The position numbers were made by a program, and so were the translations under genes. A DNA stretch of 64,000 nt. Source: Murimonas intestini (lineage in GTDB: Bacteria > Bacillota > Clostridia > Lachnospirales > Lachnospiraceae). Of this stretch, positions 43,424-51,301 are shown in pieces. A model generated the notes under the pieces. That model saw only the letters and a program-made list of their open reading frames with translations. It ran no database searches and had not been told where the DNA came from. The stretch's first letter is position 1; each line of letters begins with the position of its first letter. The DNA is taken from contig QGGY01000006.1 in assembly GCA_003148945.1 (NCBI GenBank), positions 1 through 64,000 of the forward strand, in the 5' to 3' direction.

Positions 43424-44077
43424 TTACTCCAGCAAAAGCTTTTCCAGCTCCGCCACGGTATTTACTATGTGATCAGCTCCGGCTGATTCCAGCTCCTGCC
43501 TGTCCCCATAGCCATAGAGGACCCCTATAGATTCCAGGCCGCATTTTTTTGCCCCTGCAATGTCATAGCATCTGTCGCCGATCATAACTGCCGAATCCAG
43601 GTCTGTCACACAGTTCTGTTCAAGTGCATAGGCGATCACCTCGTCCTTGGCGTCTCTCGTCCCGTCCAGGCAGCTGCCCTGTATATCATCAAAATACTCA
43701 GAAAGCCCAAAATGCTCCAGTATCTGTCCGGAATAAACAGTTGGCTTGGAAGTCGCCACGATCAGAGTCCTGCCTGCATCCTTCAGTTTTTTTAACATAG
43801 ATGCAATTCCCTCATATACTTCGTTTTCAAACAAACCTTTTGTGCTGAAATACTCTCTGTACTTCCAGACAGCTTCCCCGGCCTGCTCTTCCGAAAAATT
43901 GTAATACTTCTGGAATGAATCCCGCAGAGGCGGACCTATAAAGGGATGAAGCGTTTTTCTCTCTTCCACATGTATTCCATAATATTCCAGGGCATACGCC
44001 ACAGAATTTGTTATACCCATCTCCGGATCGGTCAATGTCCCGTCTAAATCAAATAAAAAAACTTGTTTATTTAACAT
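43424..44077 (-). CDS. HAD-superfamily phosphatase (PGP/Gph-like)
   Basis: 217 aa. HAD motifs: DLDGTLTD (10-17) with nucleophile Asp10, the TSK of VATSKPTVYSG (motif II), a conserved Lys in DAKDEV and MIGDRCYDI (motif IV). The helical cap of type C1 suits phosphoglycolate or nucleotide phosphatases. It sits between pabB and pabC, so a role in folate-precursor synthesis, such as the unassigned dephosphorylation of dihydroneopterin monophosphate, is worth testing but is only inferred from position. Confidence 0.85.
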   Translation of the reverse strand: MLNKQVFLFDLDGTLTDPEMGITNSVAYALEYYGIHVEERKTLHPFIGPPLRDSFQKYYNFSEEQAGEAVWKYREYFSTKGLFENEVYEGIASMLKKLKDAGRTLIVATSKPTVYSGQILEHFGLSEYFDDIQGSCLDGTRDAKDEVIAYALEQNCVTDLDSAVMIGDRCYDIAGAKKCGLESIGVLYGYGDRQELESAGADHIVNTVAELEKLLLE

Positions 44078-44152
44078 TTTATCTCCATTCCGCCGCTGTT
44101 TAGCGGCACTGACTTTTTAACGTAACAGGGCAGACGGCAGAACTGTAACTTT

Positions 44153-45496
44153 TTAACAGATTGCCTCCAGCACAGCCCTTGCCTTCTGGAGCGTCTCTTC
44201 ATATTCAAATTCCAGCTCTGATTCACATGTTATCCCGCCGCCTGCCCCAAGAGTGTACCTGCCCCGGCAGAATACAGCAGTCCTGATAACAATATTAAAA
44301 TCGCAGGCTCCATCCAGGCTGATATAGCCAATGGTGCCTGTATAAAGGCCGCGCCTTGAGTGTTCCAGCTCTTCTATGATCTCCATGGCTCTCCGCTTTG
44401 GCGCTCCCGTGATAGAACCTCCCGGAAATGCCGCCTCTATCAGATCCACGGCATTCCTTCCATTTTCCAGTTCACCTCTGATATTTGCTGACAGGTGGAA
44501 TACTGTGGCATACGTCTCCACTGAAAACAGCTCAGTAACTTTCACGCTTCCAGGCCTGCACACCTTATTCAGGTCATTGCGCTCCAGATCCACGATCATC
44601 AGAAGCTCACTCCTGTCCTTTTGGGAGTCTGACAGCTCCTGCCTGAGGCTTTCATCCTCTTCGGCTGTACACCCTCTTTTCCTGGTACCTTTAATGGGCC
44701 GTGTCTCTGCTATTCCATTTTTCATTCTCAGAAAACGTTCAGGAGAAGCGCAGACAACCTGGAACTCACCATAGTTCAGGTATCCTCCGAACGGGGACGG
44801 ATTCGCCTTCCTCAGCCTTTTAAATACCTCATAGGGACTCCTGTTCCCTGCCGCCATCAGCTGCCTTGTCATGTTGGCAATATAAATATCACCCTCCACA
44901 ATATAGTCTATCATATCCTGGATCGCTTTTAAATACTCCTCTTTCGTAAAGTCTGAAGTATGGCTATTCCCTGCTGCAGTCCGCGCGGCAGGCTGTTCCC
45001 CTCTATTTTTAATTTCCTCTTCCAGACGGTCAAGAGCTGCCCCTGCCTCCTCCAGGTGTCCGTTTGCAATGAGCCATACTTTTCTGGCCCTCAAATCCTC
45101 CACTATGAATTCATCATAGAAATTAATGATACAATCCGGTATCTCTGCCGGACCGGCCTCCTTCTCTGACAGGATCCCTTCCTTGCGCATGCCGTAATCA
45201 TAAGAGAAATACCCGACCGCACCTGATACGATTGGCAGATCTGTGGGGTTTTCCTCTTTGTTTTCATTTAAATATGTCTTCAGATATTCTTCAAAGGATA
45301 TCTCCTGCCTGACCCCATTCACTGTGAAATGCTTCCCGTTCACCAGCTTCAGGTAACTTCTCCGCGCTATGACTGAATGGCGGCCAAGCTCATTCTCCAG
45401 TGAAGAATCCAGAAATACAGCGTCCTCCTCATGTGCAAACAGAGAAAAAATCTCATGTACAGGTATATAGTCTTTAAGCTCTCTTATCCGGCGCAT
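44153..45496 (-). CDS. pabB: Aminodeoxychorismate synthase component I
   Basis: About 447 aa of the chorismate-binding (PabB/TrpE) family. Motifs: IKGTRKRG near 270, ERNDLNKVC, and GSITGAPK/RAMEIIEELE in the last third; TGTIGYISLDG follows. It aminates chorismate using ammonia from PabA. Because the Lys of PIKGTRKRG is the residue that distinguishes PabB (covalent intermediate) from TrpE (Ala), PabB is preferred. Start ATG 45496 (GGAGG 6 bases before) lies within the end of pabA, a 23-base overlap indicating coupling. Confidence 0.92.
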   Translation of the reverse strand: MRRIRELKDYIPVHEIFSLFAHEEDAVFLDSSLENELGRHSVIARRSYLKLVNGKHFTVNGVRQEISFEEYLKTYLNENKEENPTDLPIVSGAVGYFSYDYGMRKEGILSEKEAGPAEIPDCIINFYDEFIVEDLRARKVWLIANGHLEEAGAALDRLEEEIKNRGEQPAARTAAGNSHTSDFTKEEYLKAIQDMIDYIVEGDIYIANMTRQLMAAGNRSPYEVFKRLRKANPSPFGGYLNYGEFQVVCASPERFLRMKNGIAETRPIKGTRKRGCTAEEDESLRQELSDSQKDRSELLMIVDLERNDLNKVCRPGSVKVTELFSVETYATVFHLSANIRGELENGRNAVDLIEAAFPGGSITGAPKRRAMEIIEELEHSRRGLYTGTIGYISLDGACDFNIVIRTAVFCRGRYTLGAGGGITCESELEFEYEETLQKARAVLEAIC

Positions 45497-46079
45497 GTCC
45501 ATCCCTCCAGTCTCTGCAGATTCTGTCAAAATTCATCAGGAGTTCATGTCCCCACTGGCTGAGCACTGCTTCCGGGTGAAACTGCACTCCATAGATGGGA
45601 TATTCCTTATGTGTGACAGCCATCACAGCTCCGTCACCGGCCCTGGCATCTACCCTCAGACATTCAGGCAGATTCTTCTCCTCCACTACAAGTGAATGAT
45701 ATCTGGTCACTTCCATCCCATCCGGCAGCCCTTCAAACAGACCCTGTCCGTCATGGAAGGCCTTTGTCACCTTTCCGTGCATGGGCCTTCCTCCTTTGTG
45801 CACGTCCGCACCAAAGGCTTTCCCTATGACCTGATGGCCCAGGCACACTCCAAGTATGGGGATCCTTCCCTTAAACCGCTTTACAGCCTCCATTGACAGC
45901 GCTGCCTCCTCCGGCCGCCCCGGTCCTGGGGAAATGATGATCCCCTCAGGCGCTGTCTCTTCTATTTCTTCAATTGACAGTGTATCACACCGCCTGACAA
46001 GGATGTCCCGCCCGAATTCCAGAAAATAAGAGGACAGGTTATAGACAAAAGAATCATAATTATCGATCATTACATACAC
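45474..46079 (-). CDS. pabA: Aminodeoxychorismate synthase component II (glutamine amidotransferase)
   Basis: About 201 aa class I glutamine amidotransferase. Catalytic Cys in GVCLGHQ, His/Glu in YGVQFHPEA. The protein begins with MIDNYDSFVYN, usual for PabA/TrpG. The start is ambiguous: GTG 46079 has GAGGG 6 bases upstream and is my choice; ATG 46070 is 15 bases from it and ATG 46106 has no clear site. First gene of pabA-pabB-HAD-pabC, with a good promoter at 46167-46194. It could serve tryptophan synthesis too, but no trp gene is present. Confidence 0.9.
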   Translation of the reverse strand: MYVMIDNYDSFVYNLSSYFLEFGRDILVRRCDTLSIEEIEETAPEGIIISPGPGRPEEAALSMEAVKRFKGRIPILGVCLGHQVIGKAFGADVHKGGRPMHGKVTKAFHDGQGLFEGLPDGMEVTRYHSLVVEEKNLPECLRVDARAGDGAVMAVTHKEYPIYGVQFHPEAVLSQWGHELLMNFDRICRDWRDGHAPDKRA

Positions 46080-46166
46080 AGGCTTCCCTCGCTTTCTCAT
46101 CAACATTTTAGTGTTATACGAAAGTCGTTAATCCCACGCCTGCGGGTCCGTAACTTGCATGATTCT

Positions 46167-46194
46167 ATTTTAACGGATTTTTATGAGATGTCAA
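46167..46194 (-). promoter_or_regulatory. Promoter of the pab operon
   Basis: On the minus strand, TTGACA (46194-46189) and TAAAAT (46172-46167) have a 16-base spacer, leaving a leader of about 80 bases before pabA. Confidence 0.75.
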
Positions 46195-46208
46195 TCGTTT
46201 AATTCTTC

Positions 46209-46237
46209 TTGAATCCTTGTGTACTATTCGGTATAAT
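46209..46237 (+). promoter_or_regulatory. Promoter of malQ
   Basis: TTGAAT (46209-46214) and TATAAT (46232-46237) with a 17-base spacer, about 38 bases upstream of the malQ start. It is back to back with the pab promoter. Confidence 0.8.
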
Positions 46238-46281
46238 AATAATACATATTTTGGTACAATCCAATCAAAGGAGACACAATT

Positions 46282-47787
46282 ATGAACACTGCAAAAGAAC
46301 GCCTGTCAGGCATCCTTGTCCATCCCACATCCTTTCCATCACCTTATGGAATCGGCGAGCTTGGCACAGGCGCATATGAATTCATCGATTTTCTGGAGGC
46401 CAGCGGCCAGCATCTCTGGCAGGTACTCCCCCTTGGGCCTACCGGGTTCGGCGATTCCCCCTATCAGGGTTTTTCTGCCTTTGCCGGACAGCCTCTTATT
46501 ATCAGCATCGAGGATCTTCTTGAACTGAAGCTTTTAACTGAAGAGGACCTCAACAGCGTTCCTGCCCCCAAGTGGGACCCCCGCCAGGTGGACTACGGCG
46601 CTGTCCTCAATTATAAGAACGAGCTGTTCCATCTGGCCTTTGCCGCATTTCCCACATCTCCCGATATCATGCTTCTGGAAGAATATGAGGCATTCTGTGC
46701 AGAAAATTCTTTCTGGCTGGACGATTATGCCCTCTTTATGGCAGGGAAAGACGCCCATGAAGGAAAATGCTGGCTTGACTGGGAGGATGACCTTCAGACT
46801 CCGGATGCCATTTCCCGGAAAAAATGGACTAAAAAGCTTTCAGAAGAAATCAAGTATTATAAATTCCTTCAGTTTATGTTCCGCCGCCAGTGGCTGAAAT
46901 TAAAGGCATATGCTAATGAGAGGGAAATTGAGATCATCGGAGATATCCCTATTTTCATGTCCCTTGACAGCGCAGATGTCTGGTCCCACCAGAAGCTGTT
47001 CCAGCTGGATGAGACAGGACATCCCACTTCTGTAGCAGGAGTCCCGCCTGATTATTTCAGCGCCACCGGACAGCTCTGGGGCAACCCGCTCTATGACTGG
47101 GCAGCCCACAAGAAGGACGGTTACAGCTGGTGGATATCCCGTATCCGCTCCCAGATGGAGCTCGTAGATTACCTCAGGATCGACCACTTCCGCGGACTTG
47201 AGGCATACTGGGCTGTTCCAGCGGATGAGGAGACTGCCATAAACGGAAAATGGGTAAAGGGACCAAGAGAAGACTTTTTCCTGGCCCTGCAGAAAGAATT
47301 CGGGAAAAACCTGCCTATCTTTGCGGAAGATCTGGGGATCATAACGCCTGAAGTAGAATGGCTCCGGGATATGTTCGGCTTTCCGGGTATGAAGGTCCTT
47401 CAGTTCGCCTTCCAGGGAACAGGTGAGAGTACTTATCTGCCCCACCAGTTTACTACAACAAACTGCATCTGCTACACAGGCACACATGACAATGATACCA
47501 CAGCCGGCTGGTATGCGGGCCTCCCGGAAGAATGCCGTGATAAGATACGCCGCTACGGCAACACAGACGGGGGTTCTGTAAGTCTTGATTTCATCCGTTT
47601 CTGCATGGGATCCATCGCCAGGTATGCCATCTTTCCTATCCAGGACCTGCTCCAGCTGGGCAGTGAAGCCCGCATGAACACTCCCGGAGCTGCAGAAGGC
47701 AACTGGATGTTCAGGTATGAGGCCTCAGATCTGGCTGCATGGCGGATTGGCTGGCTGAAGGCTACCACAGAGCTTTTTGGAAGGTAA
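46282..47787 (+). CDS. malQ: 4-alpha-glucanotransferase (amylomaltase)
   Basis: 501 aa, GH77. N-terminal GILVHPTSFPSPYGIGELG, the nucleophile region RIDHFRGLEAYW (Asp of RIDHFRG, about 299), the acid/base glutamate in AEDLG near 344 and the THDND near 396-400 are all present. It disproportionates maltodextrins, releasing glucose. AAAGGAG precedes the ATG. It is followed after 35 bases by plsC in the same direction. Confidence 0.95.
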   Translation: MNTAKERLSGILVHPTSFPSPYGIGELGTGAYEFIDFLEASGQHLWQVLPLGPTGFGDSPYQGFSAFAGQPLIISIEDLLELKLLTEEDLNSVPAPKWDPRQVDYGAVLNYKNELFHLAFAAFPTSPDIMLLEEYEAFCAENSFWLDDYALFMAGKDAHEGKCWLDWEDDLQTPDAISRKKWTKKLSEEIKYYKFLQFMFRRQWLKLKAYANEREIEIIGDIPIFMSLDSADVWSHQKLFQLDETGHPTSVAGVPPDYFSATGQLWGNPLYDWAAHKKDGYSWWISRIRSQMELVDYLRIDHFRGLEAYWAVPADEETAINGKWVKGPREDFFLALQKEFGKNLPIFAEDLGIITPEVEWLRDMFGFPGMKVLQFAFQGTGESTYLPHQFTTTNCICYTGTHDNDTTAGWYAGLPEECRDKIRRYGNTDGGSVSLDFIRFCMGSIARYAIFPIQDLLQLGSEARMNTPGAAEGNWMFRYEASDLAAWRIGWLKATTELFGR

Positions 47788-47822
47788 AATAAATATAAAT
47801 TAAATACAGAAAAGAGATTGTT

Positions 47823-48560
47823 ATGATACGGTTTATACTTGTCGTTATTGTAGTTGTAGGATTTCTGATCCTTTCCATCCCCATTCTGATCCTGGAATGG
47901 CTGATCGGTAAATTTGCCCCCAGGTTCAGGGATATCACATCCCTGCGCCTGGTCCAGTATGTATTTAAACTTGTTATGTTCATTTCCGGAGTCAAAACAA
48001 CTGTCATCGGGGAAGAGAACGTGCCAAAGGGTGAAGCTGTTCTCTATGTCGGGAACCACAGAAGCTTCTTCGATATTCTGATTACATATTCCCGCTGCCC
48101 TGACCTGACCGGTTATGTGGCTAAGGACGGGATGATCAAGATCCCCCTTCTGTCTCACTGGATGAAACGCCTCTACTGTCTTTTCCTGAACAGGGATGAT
48201 ATTAAAGAGGGACTGAAGACCATTTTAAAAGGAATCGACCAGATAAAGGCCGGGATCTCAATGTGCATCTTCCCTGAAGGCACAAGAAACAAGGACCCCA
48301 AGGCTCCTATGCGTCCCTTCAAGGAGGGAAGCCTTAAGATGGCTGAGAAGACCGGATGCGCCATCATACCTATGGCGCTGACTAACACATCCGCTATTTT
48401 TGAGGACCAGTTCCCAAAGATCCGTTCCAGACATATCATTCTGGAATACGGCAAACCTATTTACCCAAAAGAACTCCCCAAAGAGGACAGAAAATTTCTC
48501 GGGGCCTACACGCAGAATATTATCCAGGAAATGCTGGACAAAAATGCGGAGCTTGTATAG
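47823..48560 (+). CDS. plsC: 1-acyl-sn-glycerol-3-phosphate acyltransferase
   Basis: 245 aa. One N-terminal membrane anchor (about 3-25), the catalytic HX4D block NHRSFFD near 78-84, and FPEGTRN near 153-159 that binds the glycerol phosphate. It acylates lysophosphatidic acid at the membrane for phospholipid synthesis. The last codons (Glu-Leu-Val-stop) lie in a perfect palindrome shared with the convergent GGDEF gene. Confidence 0.92.
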   Translation: MIRFILVVIVVVGFLILSIPILILEWLIGKFAPRFRDITSLRLVQYVFKLVMFISGVKTTVIGEENVPKGEAVLYVGNHRSFFDILITYSRCPDLTGYVAKDGMIKIPLLSHWMKRLYCLFLNRDDIKEGLKTILKGIDQIKAGISMCIFPEGTRNKDPKAPMRPFKEGSLKMAEKTGCAIIPMALTNTSAIFEDQFPKIRSRHIILEYGKPIYPKELPKEDRKFLGAYTQNIIQEMLDKNAELV

Positions 48561-48575
48561 TCACTATACAAGCTC
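48549..48575. repeat. 12-bp perfect palindrome spanning two convergent stop codons
   Basis: GAGCTTGTATAG (48549-48560), loop TCA, CTATACAAGCTC (48564-48575). Each arm encodes Glu-Leu-Val-stop, so plsC (+) and the GGDEF gene (-) have the same last three residues. It can form a hairpin in either transcript. No immediate T-run follows on the plus strand; on the minus strand a TTTTT follows 4 bases later. It may be a terminator or a processing and stability element. Confidence 0.75.
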
Positions 48576-49355
48576 CCTTCCATATATCACAAACCTGTCT
48601 TTTCCTCTGTCCTTTGCCAGATAGAGCGCTTTGTCAGCCAGCCTGAACAGCTCATCATATGTCTCCCCGTCATATGGGAAACATGCTATCCCAAGGCTGC
48701 CTGTGATCCTTATGCCCATAAATTCCTGCCTCATGACACCGCAGATGTGCTCAGCCTCCTCCATTATAACCCTCTCATCCTGCCGGGATTCCAGATTCGT
48801 CCAGAAAAGTACGAATTCATCTCCTCCGAATCTGCCTGCCAGTACATCTTTCCCCAGACATTCCCGAAGCTGTTTTGAGAGCTGGAAGAGTATCTCATCT
48901 CCAAATTTGTGTCCGAACTTGTCATTCAATACTTTAAAATCATCAATATCAACAATTCCAAACGCTGCCTTCACAGGCTCCTTTTCTAATTCTTTCTGGA
49001 CAAGACGTTTGAAAGCTCTTCTGTTATAGAGCTTTGTGAGCGGATCTGTGTCCGCTTCATTTTTCAGGACACGTATGAGATTAGATTCTTCTACTGCCAC
49101 TCCTATGACAGGATAATCCTCCCTGTAGCCGCTTTCCCTAAGCCTTTCCAAAAATTTCCCGGTTTCCTGCTCCGCTCTGCCGGCATCGGCAACTATCATT
49201 TTGATCTGGCCGCCATACTCCCTGAGCAGGCTGCAGATCTCCTCCTCCTCATATACTTCTATGATCTCAGTGCATCCCTGGTAAATTTTAAGCATTGCAT
49301 CTGTACCGCTGTCTTTCCCTTTTAAAACGATTATTTTATCCTTTGAACGCTCCAT
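48564..49355 (-). CDS. Diguanylate cyclase (GGDEF) with degenerate receiver-like N-terminus
   Basis: About 263 aa, soluble. Residues 1-98 look like a receiver-type alpha/beta domain without a convincing phospho-acceptor cluster. Residues 100-263 form a GGDEF domain with an intact GGDEF at 177-181 (RFGGDEF). The inhibitory RxxD site is absent (LGKD at the corresponding place), so product inhibition is not expected through that site. It should make cyclic di-GMP. ATG 49355 has GGAG 6 bases before; the apparent longer start is a TTG. Its predicted promoter (49420-49448) lies between two 24-bp inverted repeats next to a serine recombinase gene. Confidence 0.88.
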   Translation of the reverse strand: MERSKDKIIVLKGKDSGTDAMLKIYQGCTEIIEVYEEEEICSLLREYGGQIKMIVADAGRAEQETGKFLERLRESGYREDYPVIGVAVEESNLIRVLKNEADTDPLTKLYNRRAFKRLVQKELEKEPVKAAFGIVDIDDFKVLNDKFGHKFGDEILFQLSKQLRECLGKDVLAGRFGGDEFVLFWTNLESRQDERVIMEEAEHICGVMRQEFMGIRITGSLGIACFPYDGETYDELFRLADKALYLAKDRGKDRFVIYGRELV

Positions 49356-49368
49356 ATTATTCTCCAAT

Positions 49369-49506
49369 TTTAGAAAGGTACACTTTTACAAAACAATAAA
49401 ATGAAAATTTATAATATTAATTATATAATAAAGAACCTTAAAAAGCAAACGGTTCTTGGAAAGTATGGAATACAATGGAAGATTTGTAAAAGTGTACATT
49501 TCCAAA
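49369..49506. repeat. 24-bp inverted repeats bracketing a promoter (possible invertible segment)
   Basis: Left arm 49369-49392 and right arm 49483-49506 match as inverted repeats at 22 of 24 positions (core GTACACTTTTACAAA). The 90-base spacer contains a TTGCTT-17-TATAAT promoter pointing to the GGDEF gene. Each arm has an internal dyad TGTA-N6-TACA (one mismatch in the left arm) with a non-symmetric central AG, as expected of serine recombinase sites. The adjacent gene encodes a serine recombinase. The arms could instead be operators for that protein. Confidence 0.75.
49420..49448 (-). promoter_or_regulatory. Promoter of the GGDEF gene inside the inverted-repeat segment
   Basis: On the minus strand, TTGCTT (49448-49443) and TATAAT (49425-49420) have a 17-base spacer. 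An AAGAACC/GGTTCTT inverted repeat (49431-49437 and 49451-49457) flanks the -35, another candidate operator. Confidence 0.65.
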
Positions 49507-49520
49507 AAATTGATTATAAT
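49493..49520 (+). promoter_or_regulatory. Promoter of the recombinase gene
   Basis: TGTACA (49493-49498) and TATAAT (49515-49520) have a 16-base spacer. The -35 lies within the right 24-bp repeat arm, so a recombinase bound to that arm would block its own promoter. Confidence 0.55.
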
Positions 49521-49523
49521 TAT

Positions 49524-49560
49524 CTCCTGTTTTGCAGAATATACAACGGGAGGTTTTTTT
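49524..49560 (+). terminator. Terminator-like hairpin that contains the recombinase ribosome binding site
   Basis: CTCCTGTT (49524-49531) can pair with AACGGGAG (49545-49552), eight pairs with one G-U, followed by G and seven T and then directly the ATG at 49561. The 3' arm includes the GGGAGG ribosome binding site. The structure could both hide this site and stop RNA polymerase early, keeping recombinase levels low. Confidence 0.55.
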
Positions 49561-50205
49561 ATGTCAATTATCTATGGTTATATGAGAGTATCCTCAATAG
49601 ATCAAAATGAAGACCGGCAGCTGATCGAACTCAGAAAATTTGGTGTGGCTGACGAAAATATCTACATGGATAAGATGTCAGGCAAGGATTTTAACAGGCC
49701 CGGCTACCAGAAGCTGCGCCGCAAATGCCGTCCTGGTGATCTGCTGGTGGTAAAAAGCCTGGACCGGCTTGGGAGGAATTATAATGACATTATTGCTGAG
49801 TGGGGATTTCTAACTAAGAAAAAACAGGTGGACATCCTGATCCTGGATATGCCTCTGCTGGATACACGGCGGGACAGGGATCTCATAGGCACACTGATCT
49901 CGGACATTGTCCTCCAGCTGCTTTCCTATGTAGCCCAGGTAGAACGTGAGAATATACGCCAGCGCCAGGCCGAGGGCATAGCTGCGGCAAAAAGCAGAGG
50001 AGTTCGTTTCGGACGCCCTCCCCTGCAGGTACCGCCTCAGTTCCCGGACTACTACAGACTCTGGAAAATGAAAAAGTTTAAGCCCGCAGATGCAATGCAG
50101 CATCTGGGGCTTACAGCCAGTCAATTCTACTGGATGAAACGAAATTATGAAAACAGCCTCATGCACTCTTCGATGGAACCAGAATCACCAGAGGCAGAGC
50201 CCTGA
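49561..50205 (+). CDS. Serine recombinase (resolvase/invertase family)
   Basis: About 214 aa. Resolvase N-terminal catalytic domain with the nucleophilic serine in YMRVSS (residues 11-12), the arginines of KSLDRLGRN near 63-71, a long helix near 110-145, and a C-terminal HTH-like segment (about 165-205). That is the size and layout of small resolvases and invertases such as Hin/Gin. It begins at ATG 49561 with GGGAGG; the open frame upstream to 49456 crosses the repeat. Its 3' end overlaps the convergent alaX gene by 61 bases. Neighbouring 24-bp inverted repeats are candidate target sites. It could be a domesticated remnant of a mobile element. Confidence 0.87.
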   Translation: MSIIYGYMRVSSIDQNEDRQLIELRKFGVADENIYMDKMSGKDFNRPGYQKLRRKCRPGDLLVVKSLDRLGRNYNDIIAEWGFLTKKKQVDILILDMPLLDTRRDRDLIGTLISDIVLQLLSYVAQVERENIRQRQAEGIAAAKSRGVRFGRPPLQVPPQFPDYYRLWKMKKFKPADAMQHLGLTASQFYWMKRNYENSLMHSSMEPESPEAEP

Positions 50206-51296
50206 ACAAGCTCTGCACTGCCGCCTCCCCGTCCCATACACCGCTGAGCCAGCGCCTTCCCAATGGGACGCACATCACTGCTGTGGCTGACTACGGCATA
50301 CTTATATCCATTCTCATCATTTCCTGAGAACACTGCCGCCACCACTGCGCGCTCTGCCAGCATATCGCAGAACTGGCGCGCTTCCACGGGAGTCATCCCA
50401 TCCTCAATGAAATATATAAGCGGAGTGCCTTTCTCCACCTGCTCTGCCCTCATGGCAAATATCTGTCTTTTCAGGCCGTTGATCTCCTGCTTCTGCTCCT
50501 GGCATGTCTGGTAAAGCTTTTCCACAGCTTCAGGCACAGCCTGCGGCTTAGAAGAAAGCAGGTTAGATATCCTGCGGATACCCTCTGTCTTCTCTTCATA
50601 ATCATACAGAGCGCTCCATCCTATCAACAGGCCAATACGCACCCCGCCTTTATAATTAATGAGAGAAACTGTTTTGATACACCCGGCCTCCCCTGTCCCC
50701 GCCACATGGAGCCCGCAGCAGGCACATACATCAGCGCCCGGAACTGTCACGATCCGCACCTGTCCTTCCAGTTCCTTCTTGCTGCGGTATTCTGTTTTCT
50801 CCAGCTCCTGCCTGTCAGGAAAGCTCACAGAAACCGCCTCATCTGCGAAAATTACGGCATTGGCCTCCTTTTCCACACAAATAGCCTGCTCCCAGGTAAG
50901 CGCCCCATTAAAATCAACAGTTATACAGTCCTTTCCCATGTGGAATCCCACATTGTCATAGCCGTATATCCTGTGTACGATTCCGGAATAGATATGCTCC
51001 CCTGTATGCTGCTGCATCAGCATGAAACGGCGCTCCCAGTCGATCCTGCCCTCTGCAGCGCTCCCCTTTTCCAGAGGAGAATCACAGATATGGATCAGCT
51101 GACCCTCTCTTTCGATCGTATCAAGCACCCTGGTTTTACCCAGATATCCCGTATCTCCGGGCTGTCCGCCTCCCTCCGGATAAAAAACAGTCTTATCCAG
51201 CACGACCTCCCAGCCCTTCTTTCCTTCCTCACATGAAATGACCCTGCCTTCAAATTTCCTGGCATATGGATCTTTATAAAATAGTTTTTCTGTCAT
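50145..51296 (-). CDS. AlaX-type alanyl-tRNA editing protein (AlaX-L, with DHHA1-like tail)
   Basis: 383 aa. An N-terminal AlaRS-like domain (PEGGGQPGDTG at 40-50), then the editing-site zinc ligands H97 and H101 (QQHTGEH) and CACC/H197 (CACCGLHVAGTGE), a coiled-coil-like stretch (about 250-278) and a C-terminal DHHA1-like domain ending in GRGGGSAELVQGSA. It hydrolyses Ser-tRNA(Ala) or Gly-tRNA(Ala). ATG 51296 is 5 bases after the murF stop codon. The last 61 bases overlap the convergent recombinase gene. Confidence 0.9.
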   Translation of the reverse strand: MTEKLFYKDPYARKFEGRVISCEEGKKGWEVVLDKTVFYPEGGGQPGDTGYLGKTRVLDTIEREGQLIHICDSPLEKGSAAEGRIDWERRFMLMQQHTGEHIYSGIVHRIYGYDNVGFHMGKDCITVDFNGALTWEQAICVEKEANAVIFADEAVSVSFPDRQELEKTEYRSKKELEGQVRIVTVPGADVCACCGLHVAGTGEAGCIKTVSLINYKGGVRIGLLIGWSALYDYEEKTEGIRRISNLLSSKPQAVPEAVEKLYQTCQEQKQEINGLKRQIFAMRAEQVEKGTPLIYFIEDGMTPVEARQFCDMLAERAVVAAVFSGNDENGYKYAVVSHSSDVRPIGKALAQRCMGRGGGSAELVQGSASGDSGSIEECMRLFS

Positions 51297-51301
51297 CTTA
51301 T

